Positions 41,043 through 51,484 are shown, counted from the stretch's first letter. The stretch: DNA of 64,000 nt from Andreprevotia sp. IGB-42 (GCF_009848685.1 NZ_WXTX01000006.1:124001-188000); one strand, 5' to 3'. Notes: generated by a model from the letters alone, not told the origin. Numbers and translations are program-made.

Positions 41043-44000
41043 TCATCCTTGTTCCGGGTGGCTGGCATCGTGCAGCAGCCTTGATGCGGCTTCGTAATCA
41101 AATTGTGCAATCGCGCGTTTGAGCGCGGCATGGTCTGCCTGCGTCATGCCGCCCTGCAGTACGCTGGCCCAGCGCTCAAAACTGTCTGCGGCTGCAGCAT
41201 CGAATCCGTCCAGCAGCGGGGCCAGTTCGGACACCGCCAGTGCAAAGCGGGCCGGATCAAACGCTGGCAAGATGGCAGTGATTGGCGCTTCCTGCTCTGG
41301 CCCCAACGCTGCCAGTATGGCTTGCGTGCCTGCATGCAGTTCGTCCGCCATTGCATCCAGCATGGCTTGCTCCAGCGTATTTGTCCTGATCGCGCGCTCC
41401 AGTGCCGCGGCGGTATCCTGTATGTGGCCAGCACCGATATTACCGGCCACGCCTTTCAGGCTATGCGCAGCGCGCTCCGCCGTAGCGTGATCACCAGCGG
41501 CCAGACTGCCCGCAATCCGTGCGGCTGCATCGGCCTGGCCGGCAACGAAATCACCCAGCAGCTTTCTGTATAGCTCAATGTTGCCGGCAACCCGTTGCAG
41601 TCCGGCAGCCGTATCGATCCCTTCGATCTGCGGCAACGCCATCGTGGCCGTTGCGGCAGCAGGCAAACGGGTCTGCGAATGCTCCCGGCCAGTCCAGCGG
41701 GCCAGCGTGCGGAACAAGACGTCCGGTGCAATGGGTTTGGCGATGTGGTCCTGCATGCCCGCAGCCAGGCAGCGCTCACGTTCCTCCACCATGGCGTGCG
41801 CGGTCATGGCGATGATGGGCAGGCTGGCAAACCGCGGATCAGCGCGCAGCAGCCGTGTGGCGGCCAGACCATCGAGCACCGGCATCTGCATGTCCATCAA
41901 TACCGCATCGGCGCGGCCCGGTTCCGCCAGCAGCAGGTCCACTGCCTGCTGGCCATGTTGAGCAATGCTCACTCTCACCCCCATGCTTTCGAGCAGCTCG
42001 CGGGCGATTTGCTGGTTGATGGGGTTGTCTTCGGCCAGCAGCACGCGCAAGTCCTGCAGATCGGGCAGCGGCGCAGCGTTGTTGTCGGTCTCGATCGGAC
42101 CGCTTGCAGGTTGCAGTACTGTAGTGAACCAGAAGGTCGAGCCCGCACCCGGCACGCTGCGTACACCGATCTCGCCGTGCATCAGCTCGACCAGCCGCTT
42201 GCTGATCGACAAGCCCAGCCCGGTACCGCCATATTTGCGCGTGGTGGAGCCATCTGCCTGGGTAAACGCGCCGAACAGCCTGGCTGTCTGTTCCTGCGTC
42301 ATGCCGATGCCGGTATCGCTGATCTCGAACCGCAGCGCCACGCTGCCGGCATCCGCCTGCAGCAACTGCACGGACACCGTAACCGAACCATGCTCGGTGA
42401 ACTTGATGGCGTTGTTGATGAGGTTGATCAGCACTTGCCCCAGCCGCAGCGGGTCGCCACGCAGCAGGCGCGGTACCGCGTCGTCCAGCTGCATACGCAG
42501 CTGCAACGCTTTTTCGCCGGCCTTGTGTGCGGCGACGGTCTGCACATTGCCCATCACCGCATCCAGCGAGAAATCCACGCTTTCGATATCCAGCTTGCCC
42601 GCCTCGATCTTGGAAAAATCCAGGATGTCGTTGATCAGGCTCAGCAGCGCGGTGCCGGCGTTGTGGATCTTGCTCACGTAATCATGTTGCCTGGGCGTGA
42701 GCGCCGTTTGCAGCGCCAGGTATGCCATGCCGATCACTGCATTCATCGGTGTGCGGATTTCGTGACTCATGTTGGCAAGGAACATCGATTTGGCCGCGGT
42801 GGCTTCCTCTGCCTTGATCTTGGCCACAGCCAGCGCATCCGATTGTGCATGCTGCGCGCTGATATCCATCCAGTAGCCGTTCCACATCCAGCCGTCGCTG
42901 ACCTGTTGACAACGTGCATGACTGGCAATCCAGCGCGTTCCTTCATCCTGCACCATTCTGTATTCCAGCTGCAGGTCGCGCCGCTCGCCTATGGCGGCCA
43001 GCACCTGATCGCGTATCGTTACCGGCCCATCATCTACAACACCAAGCCAGCGTTGTGCCGGATCGGCCAGCAGCGCACTGCGCGAGTGTCCCAGTACCTC
43101 GGCGACGTTTTCGCCGATGAAGCTGAACCCCTCACGGCCATCGTCATGAATCCGGTACTGGAATACCGCCAGTGGCAGCCGGTTGGTGAGGTTTTCCAGC
43201 TGCTGGCGCGCTGTTTCTGCCGCATCCCTGGCTTCCAGCAGCGCAGCCTGCGCGCGGCGGCGGTGTGCAATCTCGAACGACAGGCGCCGGTTCCAGGTCA
43301 CGATCACCACGATCAGCGTCAGCAGCCCCAGCACGAACGGCCACGCCACCTGCGCAGCTTTGCGCCAGTTGAATTCGGTCAGCGGTGGCAGCCATTGCGA
43401 CTGGATGCTCTGGCGCTGTTCGTCGCCGATGTTTTCGATGGCGCGGCTCATCATCATGGCCAGCTCCGGCCAATCGCCGCGAACCGCAAAACGCAGCTCG
43501 CTGGCGGCAAGGCCGGTTTCTCCACGCAGCTCCAGATTGGTCAGGTTGTGTTGCCGGGCCAGGTAGCTGGCAACGATCATGTCGCCCACATAGGCATCCG
43601 CTTCGCCGGAGGACACCGCGCGCAACGCCGATTCGGCATCCGGGTAGTGCTGGAAATGCACATGCTGCACGCGCTCTGCCAGCAATTCCTGCAGCGCATA
43701 GCCCTGCTCGATGGCAACGCGCTTGTTGGCAAGATCATCGGGGCGCTGTATCGCCTCATTGCTGTTGAGGGTGAAGATCAGGCTGCTGCTGCGGATGTAG
43801 GGTGCGGTGAAATGCAGGTAACCGGCGCGTTCCGGTGTCGATGCCATCGAGGTCAGCAGGTCCACCTGATGCGCCCGTGCGGCTGCCAGCGCTTCCTGCC
43901 AGCTATTGAACACCACCGGCGTGATCTGCAGCCCCAGCCGGCTGTTGATGAGCTTGAGATAATCCGCGCTCAGCCCGCGGTATTCGCCCTGTTCACCGAT

Positions 44001-44183
44001 CACATCGAATGGTGGCCAGCCCGGGTGATAGACGCCTACGCGCACCACCGGGTGCTGTTTCAGCCACGCGGTTTCCTCGGCAGAAAGTTGCCAGGAAGCC
44101 GCAGCCGCCTGTGTCCATGCCGGCCACAGGCAGCACGCCAGCAGGAGCAGGCAACAGCGCCATGCCGCCTGCAATAGCCTCAT
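41043..44183 (-). CDS. hybrid sensor kinase with periplasmic solute-binding domain (BvgS/EvgS-like)
   Basis: A 1046-aa membrane sensor. Order: signal peptide (1-28), bacterial extracellular solute-binding family 3 domain (about 38-265, VRVGVYHPGWPPFDV ... YRGLSADYLKLI), one membrane helix (about 285-305), PAS (about 335-450), HisKA with H474 in FLANMSHEIRTPMNAVIGM, HATPase, receiver with D764 in AVLMDMQMPVLDG, and Hpt with H907 in AAHSLKGVAGN. This is a complete His-Asp-His relay handing phosphate to a separate receiver, presumably the HD-GYP-like protein encoded next. SBP family 3 domains usually bind amino acids. Its ATG overlaps the NAD-GDH stop as ATGA, so the two are translationally coupled. 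Confidence 0.92.
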   Translation of the reverse strand: MRLLQAAWRCCLLLLACCLWPAWTQAAAASWQLSAEETAWLKQHPVVRVGVYHPGWPPFDVIGEQGEYRGLSADYLKLINSRLGLQITPVVFNSWQEALAAARAHQVDLLTSMASTPERAGYLHFTAPYIRSSSLIFTLNSNEAIQRPDDLANKRVAIEQGYALQELLAERVQHVHFQHYPDAESALRAVSSGEADAYVGDMIVASYLARQHNLTNLELRGETGLAASELRFAVRGDWPELAMMMSRAIENIGDEQRQSIQSQWLPPLTEFNWRKAAQVAWPFVLGLLTLIVVIVTWNRRLSFEIAHRRRAQAALLEARDAAETARQQLENLTNRLPLAVFQYRIHDDGREGFSFIGENVAEVLGHSRSALLADPAQRWLGVVDDGPVTIRDQVLAAIGERRDLQLEYRMVQDEGTRWIASHARCQQVSDGWMWNGYWMDISAQHAQSDALAVAKIKAEEATAAKSMFLANMSHEIRTPMNAVIGMAYLALQTALTPRQHDYVSKIHNAGTALLSLINDILDFSKIEAGKLDIESVDFSLDAVMGNVQTVAAHKAGEKALQLRMQLDDAVPRLLRGDPLRLGQVLINLINNAIKFTEHGSVTVSVQLLQADAGSVALRFEISDTGIGMTQEQTARLFGAFTQADGSTTRKYGGTGLGLSISKRLVELMHGEIGVRSVPGAGSTFWFTTVLQPASGPIETDNNAAPLPDLQDLRVLLAEDNPINQQIARELLESMGVRVSIAQHGQQAVDLLLAEPGRADAVLMDMQMPVLDGLAATRLLRADPRFASLPIIAMTAHAMVEERERCLAAGMQDHIAKPIAPDVLFRTLARWTGREHSQTRLPAAATATMALPQIEGIDTAAGLQRVAGNIELYRKLLGDFVAGQADAAARIAGSLAAGDHATAERAAHSLKGVAGNIGAGHIQDTAAALERAIRTNTLEQAMLDAMADELHAGTQAILAALGPEQEAPITAILPAFDPARFALAVSELAPLLDGFDAAAADSFERWASVLQGGMTQADHAALKRAIAQFDYEAASRLLHDASHPEQG

Positions 44184-47100
44184 GCCAGCAGCCTGGCTTT
44201 GAGCTCCCGCAATGCGGCCGAAATCATCGCAAGGTCCGGTGCGGCCTCCTTCAGTTCGCCCAGCATGGTCAGCCATTGCACCAGTGACGCGCTGACCGTG
44301 GTGCGCCAGTCATCCAGCCGCGCCGTGGTATCCCCCCTGGTGATGCGCCATACCTGTTCGGTCAGCGTGGCCTGCATGGTGAGCAGATCATCACGCGCAG
44401 CCAGCCTGGCCAGCGATTGCCAGCGGTTGTCGCGCGGCAGCCTTTCCACCGCGCCCATCAGCCAATCGAAGCCGATGGTCTCGCCCAGCCCCAGGTAGAG
44501 TGCCATCCGCTCGCCCACGGTCGGGCGGTTGCCCGGATCGCGCGCCAGATCGAACAGCGCACCGGTTTGCTCGCGTGCTGCTACGGCACTGGCCAGCGCT
44601 TCCGGTACCCCGGCGGCCAGCCATTGTGCCAGCGGGGTGTCTGCCGTCTGCACGCACAGCATGCGCCCACCCAGCGCAGCAAATTCCGCACTGACCACAC
44701 CGGCAAAAGGGGCATCGTTGAGGATGGCCGGCTGGCGCAACACCCAGCGGGTAGCGCGCTCGGTATGGCGGCGCAGTGCCAGCAGCAATGCGTAGCGGGT
44801 GTCCGCAGGGACCTGCAGCACCTCGATATCACTTGCAATCCGCTCGCTATCGAGCAGATCGGCGGCAGCCATCCATGCCTGTACCACTGCAGACGGGCCA
44901 TGCTCGGTTTCCTCGGCCAGCCGGAACACGAAGCTCACGCCCTGGCGATTCACCACGTGGTTGGTCAGCACGGTGGCGATGATTTCGCGGCGCAGCGGAT
45001 GCTCGGCCAGACGGGCGCCAAAGCGCTCGCCCAGTAGCGGCGGGAAGTAATCGGCCAGCAGCTTGTCCCACACTGCGTCGTCCGGCAGGGGCGATGCCAG
45101 CAAATCCTGGTACAGCACGATCTTGGCATAGGCCAGCAAGACAGCGAGCTCCGGGCGGGTAAGCCCCTGCCGGTTCTGCATGCGCTCGAGCAACTGGCTG
45201 TCATTGGGCAGGTATTCCAGCCGGCGCGACAGCTTGCCTTCGCCCTCCAGCCTTTGCATGAAGCGCTGGTGCACCGGCAGCAGGGACAACGCTTGCGATG
45301 ATTCCAGCGCCAGCGCGAGCGTCTGCAGTTCATTGTCGCGCAGCACCATGTGCCCGACATCATCGGTCATTTCCGCCAGCACCTGGTTGCGCTGCTTGAG
45401 CGTGAGATCGCCACCCGCCACGATGCGCCCGAGCAGGATCTTGATGTTCACTTCATGGTCGGAGCAATCCACCCCGGCCGAGTTGTCGATGGCATCGGTC
45501 AGGATGCGCCCGCCCGCCAGTGCGTATTCGATCCGCCCCGGTTGCGTGAAGCCCAGGTTGCCGCCTTCGGCGATCACCTTGCAGCGCAACTCGCGGCCGT
45601 CCACGCGCAGGCTGTCATTGCCCCGGTCATTGGCCTCCGCATGGCTTTGCGTACTGGCTTTCACGTAGGTGCCGATGCCGCCGTTGTAGAGCAGGTCCAC
45701 CGGTGCTTTCAGGATGGCCTGGATCAACGCGACGGGTTCCAGGCTGTCGTCCGCCACGTCCAGCAGCGCCTTTACCTGTGGTGATAACGGGATGATTTTG
45801 GCGGTACGCGGCCAGATACCGCCGCCTTCCGAAATCAGCCCGGCTTCGTAGTCGGCCCAGGAGGAGCGGGGCAACGCAAACAACCGTTCCCGTTCCTTGA
45901 AGCTGAGCGCTGCATCAGGCGTCGGGTCGATGAAAATATGCCGGTGATCGAACGCTGCCACCAGCTTCACCGCAGCAGAGCGCAGCAAGCCATTGCCGAA
46001 CACGTCACCCGACATATCGCCGATACCGGCAATGGTGACCGGATCGGTAGCCACATCGATACCCAGCTCGCTGAAGTGGCGTTCGACCGAAACCCACGCG
46101 CCGCGCGCAGTGATGCCCATTTTCTTGTGGTCATAGCCAACCGATCCGCCGGAGGCAAACGCATCGTCCAGCCAGAAGCCATAGTCATGCGCAATGCCGT
46201 TGGCGATATCGGAAAACGTGGCCGTGCCCTTGTCGGCAGCCACCACCAGATAAGGGTCGTCTTCATCCAGCCGCCGCACATCGGCGGGTGGCACCACTTT
46301 GCCTTCGACCAGGTTATCGGTGATATCCAGCATGCCGCGGATCAGCGTCTTGTAGCATTCCACGCCCTTGGCCATGAAGGCATCGCGTTCAGCAGGGGCA
46401 TTCTTCACGATGAAGCCCCCTTTGGAACCCACCGGCACGATCACGCTGTTCTTCACCATCTGTGCCTTGACGAGGCCCAGCACTTCCGTGCGGAAATCCT
46501 CGCGCCGATCGGACCAGCGCAGCCCCCCGCGTGCCACCTTGCCACCACGCAGATGCGTGCCTTCCATCTCGGTGCTGTAGACAAAAATTTCGAACAGCGG
46601 CACCGGCTGCGGCATGCCGGGGATCTGGCCCGACGCCAGCTTGAACGACAGATACGGCTTGGGCTTACCTGACGCATCGGTCTGGTAATGGTTGGTCCGC
46701 ACCGTGGCCATCACGGCAGCACGGAAGCCATTCAGTATTTTTTCATCGTCCACGCTGGGCTGGTCGGCAGCAAGTGCCGCCAGCCTGGCATCCAGCGTAG
46801 CGGCCGCTGCGTCGTCGGTACCGGCCGGGTGGTGGCGCAGGTGGAACAGCGCGGCAAGATCGCTGGCAAACCCGGGAAAACGCAGCAAGGTATCGGCCAG
46901 CGTCTCCGTTGCATACTTCAGGCCGATCTGTTTGAGGAAGCGCGCATAGGCGCGCAACAGCAGTACATCGCGCCATGCCAGCTGCGCGCTCAGTACCAGC
47001 CGGTTGAACGCATCGTTATCCGCGCGGCCGGCAAAGACGGCGCTGAATGCATCCACCAGCCGTGTCCGCGCGGCCGGGTCTTCCAGCTGGGTGCCTGCGG

Positions 47101-48907
47101 GCAATTGCAGGCCGATGTCGATGATCCACGCCTGCTTGCCACTATCGAAGCGCAATGCGTACGGGCGCTCGTCCAGCACGCGCACGCCCAGGTTCTCCAG
47201 CTGAGGCAGGCAGTCGGATAAGGCGATTTCGCTGCCGCGGTACAGCTTGAGCCGCCAGCGTTGGGTATCGATGGTACTGCCGGGGGTAAGGCTGGCAGTC
47301 AGTTCATCGCGCGCCAGTGCGATTTCCAGTGCATCGATATCGTGCACGGCCACACGGGCTGGGAAGTCGGCGCTATAGGCGGGTGGAAAGGCGCGCTGGT
47401 ACAACTGGTAGCGGTCTGCACCACGCTCTTCACCGTTGTGCTGCAGCAATTGCCGCTTGAGTTCATCCTGCCAGCGCTGCGCGATCTCGGCGATCTGCCG
47501 TTCGATCTGCTGCGCGTCATAGACCGGACGATGACCGTGCGGAATGCGCACGATGAAATGGATACGGGCCAGCGGCGTATCGGAAAGCAGCACATTGAAT
47601 TCCGCGCCATCGCCACCCAGTGTCTCGATCAGCAGGCTTTGCACGCGTACGCGGACCTCGGTGCTGTAGTTGTCGCGCGGTACGAACAGCATCACCGATA
47701 CATAGCGCCGGTACAGGTCCTCGCGGAAGAAGACCCGTACCCTGCCGCGCTCGTGCAGGCCGACGATGGCGCTGGCAATGCGCGACAGCTCTGCCACGTC
47801 GATTTCGATCAGCTCTTCCCGCGGATAGGTATCGAGTACATGGGCCAATGCCTTGCCACGGTGCCCGCCCAGGTTGGCACCTGCGATCTGCAGCACGTGT
47901 TCGATCTTGCGCCGCAACACCGGCACCTGCCTTGGTGGCGTGGTATAGGCGCTGGCGGTATACAGGCCCAGGATACGCAGCTCGCCGCATACCCGGCCGC
48001 CGGCATCAATATCCTTGAGGCTGATCATGTCCAGGTAGACCGGCCGGTGGATGATGGAACGGGTATCGGCCTTGGTCAGCACCAGCAGGTGATCGGGCGA
48101 ATACGCCAGTGCACGCAAGTCTGCCGGCAGATTGGCATACAGCCGGGAAGGGCCGCCTTCGCCCCGGTCGCGCAGCAGCCCCAAGCCCGAGCCGGATTGC
48201 AGATCAAGCGTGCTGTGGTCGTCACTGAAACGGTAATCGCGGCAACCCATGAAAACGAAGTGCCCGGTCTGCAGCCATTCCAGAAAGGCCACCGATTCGT
48301 CGATTTCATCCGCATCCAGTGGCGGCAACGAAGTGCGCAGGCCCAGCAATGCCTGCCGGATGCGCTCGGTCATCGCCGGCCAGTCGGCCACCACGCAATG
48401 CAGTGCATCCAGCGCCTGGGCGATTTCCTCGTGGATTGCCCGCAGCGCTGCCGGGCTTGTGGCGCGGTCGATTTCGAAATGCATCCACGATTCGGCCACG
48501 CCATGACCGTCCAGCGCCTCCAGCTGGCCGCCGGTATCGCGCAGCACTTGCAACACCGGGTGCACGACGAGGTGCACGTTGTAGCCCAGTCGCGCCAGCA
48601 CCATGGCCACGGTATCTACCAGGAAGGGCATGTCGGCGAGAACCAGCTCGACCACGGTGTGCCCGGTCTGCCAGCCATGCTCCGGTAGCGTGGGGTTGTA
48701 CACACGCAACAGGTACGCATCCGTCTGGCGCAGCGCCGCGTAGCGCCAATGTGCCAGTGCGGCACCTGCCCAGTCCTGCGCTTCCCGCTCGGCATAATCT
48801 TCTGCGGGCAAGTTGGCGTAGTATTGAAGATAGAGCTGGCGGGCATTGTCGGGCAACGTGGCTTCAAAGGCCTGAAGCGCGGCAAGCACAGTACTGTTCG
48901 GGGTCAT
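44180..48907 (-). CDS. gdhB: NAD-specific glutamate dehydrogenase, large (GDH-180 type)
   Basis: A 1575-aa catabolic enzyme deaminating glutamate to 2-oxoglutarate with NAD+. The long N-terminal regulatory part (ACT-like modules, about 1-700) precedes the catalytic core with GGLRWSDRREDFRTEVLGLVKAQ (in part), VPVGSKGGFIVK and the Rossmann region GIGDMSGDVFGNGLL. It has the family length (~1600 aa). ATG 48907 has AAGGAC upstream; a start at 48937 is less likely. It is the first gene of a unit with the sensor kinase and HD-GYP-like regulator. The symbol is by family convention. Confidence 0.94.
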   Translation of the reverse strand: MTPNSTVLAALQAFEATLPDNARQLYLQYYANLPAEDYAEREAQDWAGAALAHWRYAALRQTDAYLLRVYNPTLPEHGWQTGHTVVELVLADMPFLVDTVAMVLARLGYNVHLVVHPVLQVLRDTGGQLEALDGHGVAESWMHFEIDRATSPAALRAIHEEIAQALDALHCVVADWPAMTERIRQALLGLRTSLPPLDADEIDESVAFLEWLQTGHFVFMGCRDYRFSDDHSTLDLQSGSGLGLLRDRGEGGPSRLYANLPADLRALAYSPDHLLVLTKADTRSIIHRPVYLDMISLKDIDAGGRVCGELRILGLYTASAYTTPPRQVPVLRRKIEHVLQIAGANLGGHRGKALAHVLDTYPREELIEIDVAELSRIASAIVGLHERGRVRVFFREDLYRRYVSVMLFVPRDNYSTEVRVRVQSLLIETLGGDGAEFNVLLSDTPLARIHFIVRIPHGHRPVYDAQQIERQIAEIAQRWQDELKRQLLQHNGEERGADRYQLYQRAFPPAYSADFPARVAVHDIDALEIALARDELTASLTPGSTIDTQRWRLKLYRGSEIALSDCLPQLENLGVRVLDERPYALRFDSGKQAWIIDIGLQLPAGTQLEDPAARTRLVDAFSAVFAGRADNDAFNRLVLSAQLAWRDVLLLRAYARFLKQIGLKYATETLADTLLRFPGFASDLAALFHLRHHPAGTDDAAAATLDARLAALAADQPSVDDEKILNGFRAAVMATVRTNHYQTDASGKPKPYLSFKLASGQIPGMPQPVPLFEIFVYSTEMEGTHLRGGKVARGGLRWSDRREDFRTEVLGLVKAQMVKNSVIVPVGSKGGFIVKNAPAERDAFMAKGVECYKTLIRGMLDITDNLVEGKVVPPADVRRLDEDDPYLVVAADKGTATFSDIANGIAHDYGFWLDDAFASGGSVGYDHKKMGITARGAWVSVERHFSELGIDVATDPVTIAGIGDMSGDVFGNGLLRSAAVKLVAAFDHRHIFIDPTPDAALSFKERERLFALPRSSWADYEAGLISEGGGIWPRTAKIIPLSPQVKALLDVADDSLEPVALIQAILKAPVDLLYNGGIGTYVKASTQSHAEANDRGNDSLRVDGRELRCKVIAEGGNLGFTQPGRIEYALAGGRILTDAIDNSAGVDCSDHEVNIKILLGRIVAGGDLTLKQRNQVLAEMTDDVGHMVLRDNELQTLALALESSQALSLLPVHQRFMQRLEGEGKLSRRLEYLPNDSQLLERMQNRQGLTRPELAVLLAYAKIVLYQDLLASPLPDDAVWDKLLADYFPPLLGERFGARLAEHPLRREIIATVLTNHVVNRQGVSFVFRLAEETEHGPSAVVQAWMAAADLLDSERIASDIEVLQVPADTRYALLLALRRHTERATRWVLRQPAILNDAPFAGVVSAEFAALGGRMLCVQTADTPLAQWLAAGVPEALASAVAAREQTGALFDLARDPGNRPTVGERMALYLGLGETIGFDWLMGAVERLPRDNRWQSLARLAARDDLLTMQATLTEQVWRITRGDTTARLDDWRTTVSASLVQWLTMLGELKEAAPDLAMISAALRELKARLLA

Positions 48908-49099
48908 GCACAGCGTCCTTACGACAATGCGTTGCATTGAATCTATACTCGGCAGGCACAGCCCGCCACTTGCTGTAAACCTGCATCAGCCCCGGCAGTG
49001 TGGTGTGAGGCCGGTCACTGCTTCATGACAAAGCGGTGAAATTATTTCTACAGGTGGTTCAATGGGATAGCGGGCCCGCCTGCGGTGATGAAAGGTATT

Positions 49100-49129
49100 T
49101 TGTTTGCGCATATTATTATGTTCTAATAT
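49100..49129 (+). promoter_or_regulatory. candidate promoter of the DUF1631 gene
   Basis: TTGTTT (49100-49105) and TAATAT (49124-49129), 18 bp apart, in a short AT-rich patch of the 247-bp divergent region shared with the NAD-GDH gene. Expected start of transcription is about 18 nt before the ATG. Confidence 0.4.
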
Positions 49130-49154
49130 GTAAACCTGACCCGAACTGTGAGAC

Positions 49155-51470
49155 ATGTCCATGCAACCCGTTCGCCATACCGTGAAGGCTGGAGCGCCCT
49201 CGGCAACGTTGCTGGCTTGCCGCGATCTCGCGTTGAAGCTGCTGACCGAGTCGCTGGACGGGTTCTTCACCCAGCTGGAAGAGAATTATTTCAAGCTGGC
49301 GGAAACCTCGCTGGATCGCGAGCTGCGCGATTCCTACTTCCATGCCAGGGTGGAAGCCAAGGCCAAAAAAGAAGAAATCGTCCAGGCTTTTCGCGAGCAG
49401 TTCGTCGAAGCCTTCAATCAGCGCATGAACCCGGGGGCAGAAAGCGAAGCGGCCAAGGCTTACTTCAAGCTGCAGCTCGATTCGGACAAGATGTCGCTGG
49501 TTGCCAATGACGATTACGAGCAAAACCTCACCGTCAGCAATGTGGCCACCGCCTTCAAGCAAAAGGGGGGCGATACGCTATCCCAGCTTGAGCAGCGGCT
49601 GGCTACGCTGATGCCGGCGATGGGCGGCGACGACAGCGAAGGCAACCCGCTCAGCCCGATGGCGATTTGCGAAGCGTTCATGGCGGCGTTCCAGCAATTG
49701 GAAAGCGGCGTTGGTGCGCGTCTGGTGGCGCTGCGCACGCTGGAAAGCGAGTTGTCCGAGCAAGTAGCATCGGTTTATCAGCACATCAATCAGTATCTGA
49801 TCCAGCAGAATATCCAGCCGGTTGCACGCCGGGTGGTGCGCCGCGCCGCGCCGGCCGGTGGTGCCCCGCAGGGCACCGCTTCCGATTCGGCATCGCAGGG
49901 CGGGCAGCCGCAGCAAGGTGGGCAGGCGCAATACGCCGGTGCTGCAGGGGGCAACCAGGCTGGCGGCAATCATGCCGGCCCGGGGTATGCGGGCAGCATG
50001 ACCGAGGGCGGCGTGATGATGGGGGGCGGTGATGCCGGTGGCCGCCAGTACCTGTCGGTAGATCACACGGCACTGGCCGGGTTCCTTGATCAGCTCACGC
50101 AGGATTTTGTTGAACCACAGCGCCTGGTGCGCCCGGTCTGGTTCAATGTGCTGGATCAGCTGCAGCAGGATCCACCAAACCTCAAGCATGCCGAGCAAGG
50201 CGACAGCCCGGAAAACATGCTGAGCCTGTTGCGTGCATCACGCTGGGCCGGAGATCTCAACCGCGTCGACACCATGACTCTTGAATTGGTGGCGATGCTG
50301 TTCGACCGCCTGTTCGAAGATCCGCGGCTGACCACCGCAGCCAAGGGACTGCTGGCCAGGTTGCAGATTCCGGTACTGAAGGCCGCGTTGCTCGATGGCA
50401 GCTTCTTCGGCAACAAGAGCCACCCGGCGCGTTTGCTGATCGATTTGCTGGCCGAGGCTTGCCTGGCGTGGGAATCCGAGCCCGCCAGCGATGATGCGAT
50501 CTTTACCAAATACAACGATACCGTGGCGTGGATTTCGACTCACTACGCTGATGATATCGGCATCTTCCAGACCGCGCTGGAAGACCTGGAGCGGTTCAAT
50601 GCCAGCGAAGGCGAGCGCACCGAAGAGAAAATCACCTCCGAAGCGCAGGCGCTGCTTGATCGGGAAATCCAGGAACTGGCTGCAGCCACCGCGGGCGCAT
50701 TGATCAGCGCCCGGCTTGCCGGGCAGAACATGGTATCGGCGCTGAATAGTTCGCTGGTCAATGATTTCCTTACCCAGAGCTGGCAAGGTGCACTGGTTGC
50801 TGCCTACGGCCCGGAAGGTGAGGCCGAGGTACTGTTCGCAAGCCGCGTAGCGGCAATGGACATGCTGTTGTGGAGCATACAACCCAAGCGCGGCGCGGAA
50901 GAGCGGCTGCGTCTGGTCAATGAATTGCCTGCCATGCTCAAGACGCTGGAAGAAGGCGCGCATGCCGCCGGCACCAGCAAGGAAAAGGCCCAGGCGTTCT
51001 TTGCCGAGCTGGTGCAGTTGCATGCGGGGGCCATACGCAGCGGCATGAAAATGCAACCCCAAGAGCTTGCACCTGCATTCCAGCCCACGCCGATGGTGGC
51101 GGTGGAACCCCCACAGGCGATCAAGGATGCGATCTCTGCGGCAGAAAGCAGGGAAACGCTCAGCATTCCCATGCCGGTGCCCGAAATCGTGGTGCCGCAG
51201 GCCGAAATCCCCAGTGATGGTCTACCCACTCGCGGCGAATGGCTGGAATGGCGCGAGGATGATGGCGAATACCGTCGCTACCGGCTTTCATGGATCAGCC
51301 CGCAGAAGACCCGCTATCTGCTGACTAACCGCGGTGGCGAAAACGGCTTGGGCTTTACGCAGAATGAACTGATTGATCACCTGCATACCGGCAACTTGCG
51401 CCGTCTGAGTGGTGTTTCCACGCTGACCGAACAGGCACTGGGCCAGATGCGTGCGCAGCTGAATGGCTGA
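49155..51470 (+). CDS. DUF1631 family protein
   Basis: A 771-aa cytoplasmic protein matching DUF1631 from end to end: N-terminal helical DLALKLLTESLDGFFTQLEENYFKLAE, DDYEQNLTVSNVATAF, NPLSPMAICEAF, RLLIDLLAEACLAWE, and a C-terminal ~90-residue beta domain (GEWLEWREDDGEYRRYRLSW ... LTNRGGENGLGFTQNEL) that looks PilZ-like. Residues about 230-300 are a low-complexity Gly/Gln/Ala linker. Homologues are often called thymidine phosphorylase, without support. No function is established; the C-terminal domain hints at c-di-GMP or protein binding. It is divergent from the NAD-GDH gene. Confidence 0.85.
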   Translation: MSMQPVRHTVKAGAPSATLLACRDLALKLLTESLDGFFTQLEENYFKLAETSLDRELRDSYFHARVEAKAKKEEIVQAFREQFVEAFNQRMNPGAESEAAKAYFKLQLDSDKMSLVANDDYEQNLTVSNVATAFKQKGGDTLSQLEQRLATLMPAMGGDDSEGNPLSPMAICEAFMAAFQQLESGVGARLVALRTLESELSEQVASVYQHINQYLIQQNIQPVARRVVRRAAPAGGAPQGTASDSASQGGQPQQGGQAQYAGAAGGNQAGGNHAGPGYAGSMTEGGVMMGGGDAGGRQYLSVDHTALAGFLDQLTQDFVEPQRLVRPVWFNVLDQLQQDPPNLKHAEQGDSPENMLSLLRASRWAGDLNRVDTMTLELVAMLFDRLFEDPRLTTAAKGLLARLQIPVLKAALLDGSFFGNKSHPARLLIDLLAEACLAWESEPASDDAIFTKYNDTVAWISTHYADDIGIFQTALEDLERFNASEGERTEEKITSEAQALLDREIQELAAATAGALISARLAGQNMVSALNSSLVNDFLTQSWQGALVAAYGPEGEAEVLFASRVAAMDMLLWSIQPKRGAEERLRLVNELPAMLKTLEEGAHAAGTSKEKAQAFFAELVQLHAGAIRSGMKMQPQELAPAFQPTPMVAVEPPQAIKDAISAAESRETLSIPMPVPEIVVPQAEIPSDGLPTRGEWLEWREDDGEYRRYRLSWISPQKTRYLLTNRGGENGLGFTQNELIDHLHTGNLRRLSGVSTLTEQALGQMRAQLNG

Positions 51471-51484
51471 TAGACCGGGTGGTT

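Noticed and set aside
41595-44177. 860-codon open frame antisense to the hybrid sensor kinase
   Set aside because: The opposite strand encodes a complete multi-domain kinase with all catalytic residues; the antisense product has no domain or ribosome site.
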